64,000 bases of DNA from Anolis sagrei (GCF_037176765.1 NC_090034.1:26233375-26297374), one strand, 5' to 3'. Shown: positions 33,478 through 46,109, counted from the stretch's first letter. Numbers and translations are program-made. Notes: generated from the letters alone by a model not told the origin.

Positions 33478-34475
33478 GGTGTGCTGTCGAAGGCTTTCAG
33501 GACCGGAATCACTGAGTTGCTGAGAGTTTTCTGGGCTGTATGGCCATGTTCCAGAAGCATTCTCTCCTGACATTTAGCCCACATCTATGACAGGCATCCT
33601 CAGAGGTTGTGAGGTCTGTTGGAAACTAGTCAAGTGGGGTTTATATATCTGTGGAATAATGTCCAGGGTGGGAGAAGGAACTATTGTCTGTTTGAGGCAG
33701 GTGTTAATGTTGGAAATGGCCACCTTGATTAGCTTTGAATGGCCTTGCAGCTTCAAAGCCTGGCTGCTTCCTGCCTGGGGTATCCTTTGTTGGGCGGCGT
33801 TAGCTGGCCCTGATTGTTTCCTGTCTGGAATTCCCCATGGCGGACCACTAAATACAGCATTGCTCAAACACGAATCAAGGAACATGAAAGGCACTGCAGA
33901 CTAATTCATCCAGATAAGTCAGCCACAGCAGAGCACCTGATGAACCAAGCTGGACACAGCATATTATTTGAGGATACAGAAATGCTGGACCACTCTTAAC
34001 AACCACAATGTCAGACTACACAGAGATGCCACTGAAATCTACAAGCATGTGAGCAATTTCAACAGAAAAGAGAAAAAGTAATAAATTGAACAAAATCTGA
34101 CTACTAGTATGAAAAACTCCAAAATCAGAACAGTAAATAAAGAGCAACACTCAGAAAACAGGGGAATTCCAGACAGGAAACAATCAGGGCCAGCTAACAC
34201 CTCCCAACAAAGGATTCCCCCAGGCAGCAATCACCTAGGCTTTGAAGCTAGAAGGCTATTCAATGCTAATCAAGCTGACCAATTGCAACATTAACACTTG
34301 CCTCAAACAGGTAAGAGTTCTTTCTCCCACCCTGGATCTTATTCCAGATATATAAACATCACTTGCCTAGTTTCCAACAGACCTCATAACTTCTGAGGAT
34401 GCCTGCCATAGATGTGGGTGAAAAATCAGGAGAGAATGCTTCTGGAACATGGCCATACAGACTGAAAACCCACTA
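33478..34475 (+). mobile_element. Penelope-like element with GIY-YIG endonuclease remnant
   Basis: A left terminal arm (33478-33830) and a right arm (about 34140-34475) are inverted copies of each other ('ctcctgacatttagcccaca' against 'tgtgggtgaaaaatcaggag'). Between them the plus strand reads TRIKEHERHCRLIHPDKSAT then AEHLMNQAGHSILFEDTEML and NFNRKE. This is the C-terminal half of the GIY-YIG endonuclease of Penelope-like elements. The reverse-transcriptase core is absent. Other copies are at 29343, 48148, 49660, 54363 and 63786. Confidence 0.8.
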
Positions 34476-35110
34476 AGGGGATGTGTATCCATCTTATTCA
34501 GAGAACAGGAGAAACAAGAATATAATCCCACAAGGTAATGCCTATGTTGGCCCGCTGAAAACTGTATTAGTCTGAAGATGGGCAGATTCTTTCAACTTCC
34601 ATGTTACAATAGAAAGAAAAAGGCTAAGATCATAATTGGTTGATATTAGTAAACCAAAAGCATTGCTAACTGGGCTCTTTAATTATAGTTTGACTTAATA
34701 CTAAGACTAAAATACTATGTACACTTACCTGGGAGTAAATTCCATTGAATATGATGAGATATATTTGAAAGGACAAGTAATAAGAATATTGCTACATAAT
34801 TGTTTTCTCCTCGATCTGCAGAGGATCTTTTGATTGTCTTTAGGAACTCTTGCAATGTGTTTATTATATCAATCTCTTACTGAGCACAAAGTCATTAAAG
34901 AAAAAAAATCTTTCCTCACTGACCAATATTTTTGTTCTGTATCCATGAACTGGAAATTATGGTTCTGCTCAGAATTACATTGCCAAACACAAGTGCATGT
35001 CTTTTTCTTTTGGAAAGAATGCAAATGCAGCTGCACAGTTCACTACTCAGAATCCAGGAACATCTATATTAAAAAGTTTTGGAACTCCATACGAAATATC
35101 AAGCAGTAAA
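34476..35110. other. Spacer just downstream of WDR24
   Basis: Nothing recognised. It ends at the candidate WDR24 poly(A) signal. Confidence 0.4.
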
Positions 35111-35111
35111 G

Positions 35112-35117
35112 TTTATT
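35112..35117 (-). promoter_or_regulatory. WDR24: Candidate WDR24 poly(A) signal AATAAA
   Basis: AATAAA on the minus strand, about 364 bases after the stop codon (35483-35481). No nearer canonical signal was noticed. Confidence 0.5.
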
Positions 35118-35480
35118 CTGTTCTTTTAATTCAGTATAAAAAATGGGTGAAAGCTCCCTGGGTGCCACCTTGACTTACTAAGAAGCCGGCTTATGTAGAA
35201 ATGTGGTAACAAAAAAACTGTTTACACTGCAGTAAAAAAATAAATAAATAGAAGAAAGTGAGCAGGTGAAATTTTGCAAAAGAATCACCTGAGAATCAGA
35301 GGTTTCGCTATCCTTCAGGAAGTATTAATGCAAGCATCTTTCTCTTTTTAGCATCTGAACCAATAATTTCTCATGTGCCGCTATCTAGAACACCAAGAAC
35401 AGTGAATTTGAATGCTTCCACAAATACAGGTTTTCAGTTCTCTTTTGCTTCCCAGCAGGCCGCATATGCTGCCAGGTGCT

Positions 35481-38400
35481 TCAGGTGTATTCGCAAAGGT
35501 GTCCGCATCCTGCTGGGCAGTGGGAGCTGGTCTCCAGCCATTTCATGATGTGCTGCAGGTGGCCCCCGTGGCTGCAGCCCTGGCACCACACAAACAAGCC
35601 TTTCACCACGTGGTGGCACACAGCGCACATGCTGGCACATTGCCGGCACCTGCGGGAGATGACCAGAGAGGACAGTCAACCAGGGAGAAAACAGGAAAGG
35701 CTGTCTTGCCTGCTGAAGGCAGCTCTGAAGAGCCCAAAGACTCACTTAGGTGAGAAAGAAGACCCAAGTTTACTCAGGAATGGCCAAACTTCAGCCTTTT
35801 CTCCAGGTGTTTTGAACTTCAACTCCTACAATTCCTAACAGCTGGAAGGCTGTTAGGAATTGTGGGAGTTGAAGTCCAAAACACCTGGACGAAGGGCCGA
35901 AGTTTGCCCATGCGAGAGGTCTGGAGAGACGAGCTGACCCAAAGAGATGAGAGGGGGAAACAAAAAATCGTTTGGGAACACAAGGAAATGTTTAGAAACA
36001 AATGAGAGAACACAATCATTGTTTGTAGAACAGGAAGAGACACAGAGCTGCTGAAACTGCAAGACTCTGAGAGGGAATATTACAGATGAGGGAAATAAAG
36101 TTTTGATTTCTTGGCTTGTTTGCAGTAACTGAGACTATAGAACCCATGATTCAGAGACAGTCAAACGTGGGACTTTTCTGGATGCTTATCTTCTCTTGAT
36201 TGTAACCACCCCTTAGTATTAGTTGAAAATAGCAACCTTCCAAGCCTTCATTATTTGTTTGTTAATGTATATATTTGCTAACCTGTATTGTATGTATATA
36301 TTGATTGGCCAGTTTGACTGACCTCTTTGGTGTGGGAAGGGCTACGGACATGTGATTGTACTGAGCACGTTCAGACTCAAGACTCCACTTTGTTATCAGT
36401 ATGCTTTTGGATTTCAATGGAAGCAGATGTCTTTTGGACTTATGCAGGAAAGATTTACTGTATGTTTGCTTTGAAAAGTACAGTTATACACTTTGGACCT
36501 TCATAAGATGTATACTTAAAGACTTTGGACTATAGACTATTGATTAAGAATGATGCCCTGTGTTCTCAACACAGAAAAACTACATTCTATATATAAATGT
36601 GCCTGTATGCTGAATTAATACAAGATGTTTATGAGTAAACAAGATATGTTACTTTTTAAAGAAGACATTGTTTTTGGTCTCTGGGTGTGTATTTTAAACT
36701 AAGAGGGTTCTAGGGAGAGACTATGTTTTGGGCAACTGCAATTTCAACTTCAAAGAAACATTTCAAAACTCTGCTACCTGTGTGTGTGTGTGTGTGCGCG
36801 CGCACACACACACACACACACACAGTGGCATGCTTTGTCCCTGGCAGTTCAAAGACATGGTTTATCAGTTTAACAGCAGTTACCTGTGTGCCATTATACA
36901 AATGCTTGTGAACATCACTTTTTTCAAAGGGTTGACTTCTGACAAGGTCATGCTTTTACTTGACTAGTTGTTTTCAAAAGGTGGTCTCCAGATGTTCATG
37001 GAGATTCACATTTGACAAAAGGGTATGACATCATTTTTTCTTTTCAAAAAGATTATGAATACCATTATTCCAAAAGTATTAAACTATGGTATTTTAATCT
37101 CCTCGATCCCTAGCCTATAATTGGAAAGTAAAAAGGACTAGAGATATATAACAGAGCACCGTGCTTCAACATGTGGACATGACTAGAATACTAGAAACTG
37201 ACTGCCTCAGAGCACATAAATTCACATGTTTATGATTCCGCAGTGCGCCATAAACTAAGACATCTCTTCACATTGACCTCACCTGTCACAAATCCATCCC
37301 TTGTTGCTCATGGGCCTCTTGCAATTGCTGCAGTTGATATGCAGGGTGGTGGAGGCCTGGTTGAGGCAGTTGATGGCTCTGCAGGTGCTCAGCTTGATGA
37401 CTTCGTTGGAGATGTTCCACAGCTGGAAGCGCTGCAGCAGGTCGATGTAGGAAGTGTACCAATGTTCCTGTTCGGGTTTGAGACATGCACACAGTTGCAC
37501 AACAGCCCCCAGAGATCGCTCTCAATCTTTCTTTAATAATTCCAGCTTTTCTCTAAAAACCAAAGTGTTAGAGCACCAAAGCAAGGAAAATCTATGCTGT
37601 AGAATGAACACAGTTTAACTATTTTGGTTCAATACTATGGAATCATGGGTTTGACAAGTGTGACAAGGCCTTGAACCTTCTCTGTTGAAGAATGCTGATA
37701 CCTCACTGAACTACAAATCCCATGATTGCACAGCATTGCGCTGTGGCCATTAAATAAGGAGCTCCAAGTGCAGCTCTTGAAGCAGCTTCCCCTTTGGCTT
37801 TGGCTCAGCACTAAGCTTCCTGTATTACACAAATCTAGGTTTGGAGAGGTCATTTAGCCCGAAAAGGTGAGCATTAGATTTGAGTCAATACAGTAATAGC
37901 TGATCCCCACAGGATGTGTGTGTTGAGAGCTGTCCCTGCTGAGCCACAGCAGACAGAAGTACCTGTGCCTGGTCATCGATCTCCTTCCGGATGCGGTCCC
38001 CCAGCACAATAAGCACTGACACTGCCATCTGCACATCTCCCTGTTCGGCATAGAAGAGCAACATGTTGCGCACAACAGGGCTGAAGAAGTCGGCTGGCAG
38101 GCGGTTCTCATACAGGGAGTGAGAGATGGAAATGAGGGAGAACGACTCCACGGGCGTCAGGGACACTGTCTCAGCCTCATTGCCACTGACATGGGGGGAG
38201 TCCGCTTTGTCCTGCAGGTGGTCCAGCGTAGAAGGGTTGTCCACAATCTCATGGCGCAAAGGGAAGGCCTCCTGGGGAAGGATGTACTCTTGCTCCTCAG
38301 CTACAAAAGCACACGGATCCATAAGATCGAACGGAAAGACCTGACAAAACCCACCCAGTAAATAACGGGAAGGAAGGTGGTCTCTCAGTAAGACACTTAC

Positions 38401-41400
38401 TGTGGGGATTCTCGTGGTCCAACAGGTACAGATCGTCTTCATCTCCTTCCACATCCCCAAGAAGATAATCTGCAGGGACGTCGCTCCCTTCAGTTTCTTC
38501 ATTCTCTAGACAGAAAATAGAAAGGAAACAGAAATAGAAATGTGATAGAATCCTTCTGAATTGGTAAGAAGCATCCAGGCTTGATATGAGTGTCATCTGC
38601 ACCTGCTGGATTCTAGGTATAGTTATGTGCTCCTTCTCCGTCCCTATCCTTACCATCATTATTGATCAAAGTAGAGGAAGAATCCATGAGGATATTTTCA
38701 GGACGTCCCTCTCCCTTGCTCCGTTCCAGCCTTGACTCGCTGCCTATTCCAGAGGAAATATCTTTCAGGTTAAAGCTGGAAGACAAACAAAAATATGTGT
38801 TAACTCTCTGGTAAAGTCAGGTGCACCTGTCCTTGTTCCCAGCTTCCTCTCTCTTCTCTCAGCCATATATCTACTTCTTACAACTTTGGATCATCAAGAA
38901 AACATAAATTCCATTTTCCCCACTGCTAATAAAACCACCTTATAATAATAACTTTATTTTTGTACACCGCCTCTACCTCCCAAAAGGGACTTGGGGTGGC
39001 TTACATATGACACAAGATGCTTAAAAACAATGCATTAAATAAACACACAGTACAATACAAAAAAGTAAACGAATAGCACATAAAAACAACAGTTTAAAAC
39101 TCAGAACAACACCCAATAACATACAACGACAACTGCAGTAAGACATGGCCAAACTGTAAACTAGACAAGGGAATGGGATAGTGCAAATTGTAGCTAAGGA
39201 ACAAGGGCATGGGATGAAAGTGCAGTGCCGAGTCATTAATTGTTACATATATGCATTAAAAGAAGGATAGTAACAGGCTTGTTTTGTGCTGCCCTGGAGA
39301 CTAGGACATGGAACAATTGCTTCATACTACAGGAAAGAAGATTCCACCTGAACATTAGGAAGAACTTCCTGACTGTGAGAGCTGTTCAGCAGTGGAACTC
39401 TCTGCCTCAGAGTGTAGTGGAGGCTTTTAAACAGAGGTTGGATGGCCATCTGTCCGGGGTATTTTGAATGTGATTTTCCTGCTTCTTGGTAGAATGGGAG
39501 TGGATTGGATGGCCCACGAGGTCTCTTCCAAATCTAAGATTCTATGATGGGTTTGGCCACAATTCCCATCATCATGATCAGCCTGCACTTCTGGACAACA
39601 GCTTAGGGAGGGCTGGTATCAACTGCATTTCACATCTCATAAACACGTCACATTCAAAAATGAAGAACTCTTCCTTGCGCCCCCTCTCTTTACCTATTCA
39701 TGAGTGGGAGATTGGAGCTACTCTTTCCTATGCTGTGGTTTAAGTTTGTGGCAGACACCGCACTAGGGCTGGAGTAAATAACTCGGAGCATTGTCCATGT
39801 CTGAGCCACCTGGCAAAGGAAGAGAAAACAGAAAGAGTAAAGATATACAACTCAAGGTGAAAAATCACGGGTTAGTAACCAACATAAAACTATCTGAAAA
39901 ACCCCTGTAAAACAGCAGAGATGGGCTAGACCAGGCATGAGCCAACTTTGGCCCTCCCTCCAGGTGTTTTGGATTTCCAACTCCCACAATTAGGAATTAG
40001 GATACAAGTCTGCAGTCAACCAATACAAAACTCTCAGCCCCAACCAAGGTTACAAAGTTGGAAACTACCCATATTGACTCAAGTCTCATGTGCCATCAAA
40101 TCTAATAAAAAAAGGTAAAGGTTTCCCCTTGACATTAAGTCTAGTCGTGTCCGTATCTGGGGGATGATACTCATCTCAATTTCTAAGCCAAAGAGCCAGC
40201 GTTATCCATAGGCACCTCCAGATTATCAAAGATGAAAAACCACATTATCTGCTTTGAACTGGATTATATGAGTCTACACTGCCATATAATCCAGTTCAAA
40301 GCAGACAATCTGGATTTTATATGGCTGTGTAGAAGAGGCCTTCGTCCCAAAGGCTTTTTTAGGCCAACAGAAGCATCAAACACCCACAGATGGGAGGTAG
40401 CATGACAATTATAGACTAAGCAGCTCTAATTCTTATCTGCCAAACAAAATTACACCTTTTCTTTCAGGGCCTAACTTAAGACTATGAACCTGGCCCCAAC
40501 CCAAACATTCCATTTCAGCAAAAATTATTTCAGTTACTTTGGGTTGGAGCAGCTATGGAAGATAACCAGGTTCAGAATCAAATACAGCAACTCCAACTAA
40601 TGGTGACACTCCTCCAGTGTGAACTGGATAAGCAGCCCATACCATGCTCTTCGCAATTTTATGCAGTTTATTGGTATATTGCTTTACAACATGCAGCCAA
40701 ACAGATGGAGCCCATACATACCTGATTGCGTTTGAGCTCCTTGGCTACTTTGGCATTATGGTCACACAGTTCTGCTAGAGGTCTCCCTGTCAACACATAC
40801 TGCTTGGCAGTCCGCACAAACCAATCCATGCTCCCAACATCGCACTCTGTTTCTGCCTCAAAGACACTCAAGGCACTGGAAGAGGAGATAAATTCAAACT
40901 GCTCTGTGGGGTCTAACTTGCGCTTGAAGAAAATAGGGTGCCGCCGGTCGCCGATGTAAGGCTTGCGATTAGAATCCGAGGAAATTAGACTCTCTTTGGC
41001 CGCAAAAGCCAAGTCCCCAAAGAGGCTATAGCAAAGCCCTTCAGGGTTCGCCCGGTCAATTGGCTGGCTAGCATCTTTGAAGATGTGCTGGTAAAGAGTA
41101 CTATCCTTGGAACCAGAGAGGAGGAAATAAGGATCGTGGAGATGCCGCCACACAATCCCCGTGGTCACGTCTTTGTGCTCTTCGAACATGGCTGAAGGAA
41201 TGAATGGACGGCGAACATCCCACACGTAGATGTTGTGGTCCACCATCATAGAGCAGGTGGCAATGTGGTGCTTGCATTCCGGCCGCCACTTGACCCTTGC
41301 CACAGATGCGATTGTCTGCACGCAGTAGATCTCTTTGGCCCGGTTGGTGTTCATGTCCCAGACCTTGACCATCTTGTCTCGGCCCCCAGTGGCCAGCCAA

Positions 41401-43856
41401 CCCCTAGAGGAAGGGCAACAACACAGAGACACCTCAAGAGCAAGGAAACAACAGTTCGAGAATCAACACATCCTAAATGCTGCCTTATGCAGACATTTGA
41501 GCCATTCACAATTCCGTTAAACTGCTCAGAGATTCACAATGAACTTTGATGTCCTTGTGGAGAGAAAAAGTGGGGTATAAATGAACATAACAACAACACT
41601 ATGTAACATGTTTTTTGTTCCTGAGTGATAAATGTCATTTTTAATTAGTTCTATGATAATAATAATAATAATAATATTATAATAAACTTTATTTGTACCC
41701 CACTACCATCTCCCCAAGGGACTCGGTGCGGCTTACATGAGGCCAAGCCCAAAGTATATTAAACACAACATCAATAAACAATCAATAAAATACAAAAAAT
41801 ATAGAAAAAAAGTTTATTAAACTGCATATATGAAGTTTCTGGAATATAACAACTACTTTCAAAGTAACTATCGCACAATTAAACAGGAAATAACACTTTC
41901 AAACCAGGAACAGAACATTTTCCAAATTTTATTACATAGTGTAATACAGTGAAGCCCCTTGCTCTTCCGCAAATGCTTCCCCCATTTATTGAATATATCC
42001 AGGTGACACTATCCTCATTCTTTAGTACAGTGTCCAGAATCTATTAAAATGTAGGAAAATATCCCACTTCTTCTTGAGTGAAGAACTCTGATTTTTATAG
42101 GAACGTGTATCTGTAATGCTTAAAAAAATTAAAATAGTACCAAAACCCCTTTAAAACCAAGTATTGCATATACTCAAGTATAAGCTGAGTTTTTCAGCCC
42201 TTTTTTAGGCTGAAAAAATCCTACTCGGCTTATACTCGAGGAAAGGTATACTCTGCTTTTATTATTATTATTACTATATTTATTATTTTACTCTATTATT
42301 ATTATATTACATTTAGATTATTTTACTCTACTTATTATTATTACATTTACCTTTTATCTATTCTTACTGTTATTATTACATGTACATTATTTTACTCTAT
42401 TATTATTATTATTACATTTATTATTTTACTCTATTATTATTGGAAGGATAAGCACATTTACACTGAAGAAGATTAAAATAATGGTCTAATCAGAGTTGGG
42501 CAGTCTTATCTTAAATTACAATTTTATGTAAATATTCAAAAACATTTAACCTACTGATGCCTCAATTAAGGTCATTTTATTGCTATCTATTTTATTCTGA
42601 AATTTACCAGTAGCTGCTGGATTTCCTACCCGCAGCTTATACTCAAATCAATAAGTCTTCCCAGTTTTTTTGTGGTAAACTTAGATGCCTTGGCTTATAT
42701 TTGGGTTGGCTTATACTCGAGTATATACGGTAGTCCATTTTAAAAGTCAATTTTCAAGTGACTGTTTGTCTATTAAGTCTAAAATGCAAGAAGGACAAAA
42801 CATGAATAATAGAGGAAAGGGACAAGAAAAAAGTAGGGTACTGGAAGATCAGAAACAGCACTTTTGGGGGAAAAACAAATGCTATCTGCCCATACCTGTC
42901 CTCTGGATGCCAGTCACAACAGAATACAGGCCCATTGTGGGCTGTGAACATCCTTTCGTAGCGATCCGGACGGCGGATGTCCCACAGCTGAACGTTGCCA
43001 TTTTCAAAAGTTGCAGCAAAGGTAAAGTAATCTCGAATGCTAAACTGGACATCACGCACGCTTTCTGATTGTCCTGAAGAAGGCAAGGGATAGCATGTTT
43101 GGCATGTCTGGCATTTGGTAGACCTTGCCTTGCAATTCTGAGTTATCACAGGAGAAACAAGGAAATGCACAAAGTAAACTTGTCCTAGTTTCAAATATGT
43201 GAGCTGAAGTTGCTCATGCAGCACACCAGTGTGTCCCGACACACAGTTTGGAAAGCTCTGACCTAATTCTAATAACTGAATTATGTGGACAGAATGAAGG
43301 TATTTTCAAGAGGCAGGGAAAACGCTAGGAGGAAGTAGTCCCAAGGTAAAGAACCAATAACAAACCAGCCCTTACCCGAGAAGGTGCTCACTGAATCCTT
43401 CTTGCGCAAGTCGAAGCACTTCATGTAGCCGTCCTGAGAGCCGCTCAGCAGCATGTACACTTCAGTCGGGTGGAAGCACACCTTGTTGACAGTGCGCTTG
43501 TGTTCAGTGAAGAGCTGGTCCTGCTTGTTGCGGGAGGGCTTGCCGAGGTTCCAGGTCACCACCACGCCATTGGTGGCTGCCGTGGCTAGCAGATTCTCGT
43601 CCATCTGGTGCCAGACCACGTCGGCACAGCTAAAATTCAGAGAGGGCTTGCGGCCGACACGCAGGTTCAGCTTCTCTACGAACTGATCCTCCTCAATGGA
43701 GTAGATCTTGAAGATGTTGCGCCCCGCCACCACAACCTGGGCCGCATCCCGGCACACGCTGATGGCATTGGAAGGGGCGTCCAGGTGGCAGAACATGGTC
43801 CGCCCAGTGATCGTGTTGCCACCAAGGGCAGTGGTCACTCTCGCCATTTTCTCCAT
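35481..43856 (-). CDS. WDR24: WDR24, GATOR2 complex subunit (complete, nine coding exons, 791 aa)
   Basis: WDR24 is a subunit of GATOR2, which relieves GATOR1 and so lets amino acids switch on mTORC1 at the lysosome. Coding exons are 43856-43376, 43073-42896, 41403-40722, 39809-39694, 38775-38654, 38505-38401, 38300-37963, 37467-37283 and 35649-35481. All have AG/GT edges, and the phases close to 791 codons plus TGA (human 790). The start [20 protein letters not shown] lies in a perfect GCCGCCATGG context. WD40 repeats fill about residues 1-340 ([40 protein letters not shown]). An acidic linker follows (about 527-575). The C-terminal RING-like zinc finger (about 713-791) keeps its Cys/His set, for example [20 protein letters not shown] and [10 protein letters not shown]. 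No breaks were seen. Confidence 0.98.
35775..35915. mobile_element. Palindromic hAT-type MITE
   Basis: The two arms face each other directly ('ttcctaacagctggaaggct' at the centre) and start caggaatggccaaacttcag. The right end is slightly eroded, and the flanks (agtttact and aggtctgg) are not a clear duplication. It lies in the last WDR24 intron. Confidence 0.75.
36160..36715. other. Unassigned AT-rich stretch in the last WDR24 intron
   Basis: No coding potential and no clear terminal repeats. It could be a decayed repeat of unknown family. Confidence 0.3.
36779..36824. repeat. (TG)n(CG)n(CA)n alternating purine-pyrimidine palindrome
   Basis: A TG run (to 36795), GCGCGCGC at 36796-36803, and a CA run (to 36824) form a perfect self-complementary 46-bp tract in the last WDR24 intron. 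Confidence 0.95.
38942..39240 (-). mobile_element. LINE 3' tail (copy of the 2600 family), reversed
   Basis: The reverse complement has 'aagccaccccaagtcccttt' and the upstream 'ttgtattgtactgtgtgttt' body shared with 2600-2850 and 50885-51205. It lies in WDR24 intron 4. Confidence 0.7.
39262..39550 (+). mobile_element. CR1 LINE 3' end
   Basis: It contains 'aagaacttcctgactgtgag', 'gtggaactctctgcctcaga' and the CR1 end 'aagattctatgatg'. It lies antisense in WDR24 intron 4. Confidence 0.9.
39932..39990. mobile_element. Half copy of palindromic hAT-type MITE
   Basis: 'caggcatgagccaactttgg' and 'ccaggtgttttgga' are one arm of the family. The other arm is missing. Confidence 0.65.
40118..40225 (-). 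mobile_element. Lizard tRNA-derived SINE, 3' end
   Basis: The reversed 3' end includes 'aaaggtaaaggtttcccctt' and 'gacattaagtctagtcgtgt', as in the SINEs at 32184 and 55127. It lies in WDR24 intron 3. Confidence 0.85.
40245..40345. mobile_element. Foldback MITE, 'ataatccagttcaaagcag' family (copy 2)
   Basis: The inverted words 'gctttgaactggattatatg' and 'atataatccagttcaaagca' abut. The end 'ggctgtgtagaagaggcctt' matches the sister copies. Confidence 0.7.
41655..41830 (-). mobile_element. LINE 3' tail with ATA repeats, reversed
   Basis: The reverse complement carries 'aagccgcaccgagtcccttg', then ATT repeats. It lies in WDR24 intron 2, in which nothing else of note was seen between 41830 and 42165. 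Confidence 0.6.
42165..42745. mobile_element. DNA-transposon-like foldback with 'tatactcgagtata' ends
   Basis: The left end, 'gcatatactcaagtataagc', and the right end, 'gcttatactcgagtatatac', are inverted repeats of about 22 bp. 'cggcttatactcgagg' and its echo recur inside. The interior is ATT-rich. No transposase is left. The superfamily is not assigned. Confidence 0.6.
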
Positions 43857-44359
43857 GGCGGCCTTCCCTAGACTTCCTAGATCACAAAGCAAGGGCTTCA
43901 ACAATTATACCCCCAAACACGCCATCATAAAAATAAGATACCTTCTGTCGGCAGCTAGTCCTTTACAACCCAGCCTGTCAGAGGAGTTTCTACAACTTCT
44001 TAACATGAGCAAGAGTTGCTGAATCCATCAAAGCAGATGCGAGCTAATGGCAGTTAAGTCAAAAGTTTATTTAACAGACCTTGTTATCTCCCACTGAAAT
44101 CTCTTGGTGATATGACGAAGACTTTCCCTTTTCCCACTTTACTCCGAAGAAAATGTTTGGAGAATGTTTTCTGTTTTCCTGAAAGAAGTTTTGACTGAAG
44201 AAATCCAACAAAATCTTCTCCAACAAAGGATAACACTATACGGGAGGGAAGCAAACCAACACACGTCATAAAAAAGCAACAATATTAAATAATGGAAATT
44301 AGCAATTCTTGACATTTAAGAAGAATTAAATTAAGTTGCATATATATTGGTGGCCTAAT

Positions 44360-44790
44360 AATAATAAATAATAATCTCTCCTGCACATTAAACAGCCTCC
44401 TTGGCATAGCGGACCGCTGTTGTTGTTTTTTACTTGTACAGTGATGGTCCTATGTAAATAAAAATTGTAATAGTAAGAAATTCACTGGTTTTGTATTTGT
44501 ACAGCATTATGTACATCAATGGTGCTATATAAATAGGGAATAATTATAAGAGAGGATGCTTTTGCTATATAAGTAGCTAACAACAATAATAATACAAATT
44601 ATAACAATAAGGAATTTGTTTTTTATTTGTATTTGTACAGTGCCATGTACATTCCTTGGTTTTGGTTTTTACTTGCACAGCACCATGGACATTGGTAGTG
44701 CTATAAAAATAGCTAATAATAATAATTAAAGAATGTGTTGGCTTTTGCTATATTAGTAGCAAATAATAATAAAAATGTTAATAATAAGGA
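44360..44790 (+). repeat. Tandem array of short LINE-like tails
   Basis: About four or five units repeat 'tttgtacagcattatgtaca', 'tggtgctatataaatag' and AAT runs (near 44440, 44490, 44630, 44680 and 44740). It is similar in style to the array at 10576-12520 but of a different tail family. It lies in intron 1 of WDR24, upstream of the coding start. Confidence 0.65.
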
Positions 44791-44794
44791 ATAT

Positions 44795-45890
44795 TTTATT
44801 GACAGAGGGCAAGCTATTTAACTTCAGCAGACTGAAAACCAAAACCAAGATCACAACAACATCTGTTATAGCACTCCAATATGCTGATGACAATGTTGTC
44901 TGTGCTCATTCAGAAGATGGCCTACAAGTCACTCCAAGCACCTTTGCAGAAGCATATGAGCTCGGCCTCTCATTGAACATTGAGAAAACCAAAGTGCTCT
45001 TCCAGCAGTCACCAGTCAATCCCTCTGCAATGCCAGAGATATAGCTTAATGGTGTAACATTAGAAAATATTAGCCATTTCCACTACCTTGGTACCCTCCT
45101 CTCCACAAAAATTAACATTGATACTGAAATACAACACTGCCTGAGCTCTCCAAGTGCAGCATTTTTCCGAATGAAGGAGAGAGTGTTTGAGGACTGGGAA
45201 GTCCGTAGGGAGACCAAAGTGCTTGTTTATAAAGCCATTGTCCTCCCAACCCTGTTATATGCCTGTGAAATGTGGACTGTCTACAGATGTCATATGCAAC
45301 TCCTGGAACGATTCCATCAGCACTGCCTCTGAAAGTCTGCAAATCTCTTGGGAAGAGAGATGGACAAATGTCAGCATGCTGGAAGAAGCAAAGACCACCA
45401 GCATTGAAGCGATGCTCCTAAAACGCATCGCACGTTGTCCGAATGCCCGATCACCATCTCCCAAAGCAGTTACTCTGCTCTGAACTCAAGAACGGGAAAC
45501 AGAATGTTGGTGGACAGAAAAAGAGATTTAAAGATGGGCTTAAAACTAACCTTTAAAACTGTGGCATAGACTCTGAGAACTGGGAAGCCCTGGTCCTTGA
45601 GTGCTCTAACTGGAGGTCAGCTGTGACCAGCAGTGCTGTGGAATTCGAAGAGGCACAAATGGAGGGCGAAAGGGAGAAACGTGCCAAAAGGCGCGTCAAG
45701 CCAACCCTGACCAGGACCACCTTCCATCTGGAAACTGATGTCTTCACTGCGGGAGAACATGTGGGTCAAGAACAGGGCTCCACAGCCACCTATGGAACCA
45801 CCGCGAAGACCCCACATCTGGAAGACCATCATCCTCGAGCTACGAGGGCTCACCTAAGTCAGTAAAGCAAGGAAGGACTGGAGGGATTTG
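44795..45890 (+). mobile_element. LINE 3' half with C-terminal zinc finger (copy 1)
   Basis: Broken frames read VIALQYADDNVVCAHSEDGL (YADD core), FHYLGTLLSTKINIDTEIQH, then a basic C-terminus ending in a decayed C2H2 finger. The second copy (49862-50290) keeps CPHCGRRCRSRIGLYSHPRT. The 3' end is 'ggctcacctaagtcagtaaa'. The family is an APE-type LINE whose clade I cannot fix. It lies in intron 1 of WDR24. Confidence 0.75.
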
Positions 45891-46109
45891 AGGGGACTAA
45901 CCTCTAGTGTACTCTACAGCCAGAGATCACACTGACTCCCACCAACGATGCATCTGGAGCAAACCTGCCCAACATAACAAAGTTTCAGGGGCTAACCTGA
46001 CATAATGTGAGCTGCAGTTTACCCATCACTTTCTGCGTTAGGTAAAATTTAAAAAATGACTTTTTCAAATACAAAGTAATAAAAATAATGATCCTTCCAC
46101 ATTTCCGGC

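Noticed and set aside
35412-35838. Plus-strand frames of 103-120 aa
   Set aside because: They are shadows of the last WDR24 exon on the minus strand.
36160-36715. Possible solo LTR
   Set aside because: No convincing terminal repeats, target duplication or partner copy in the window. Left as unassigned.
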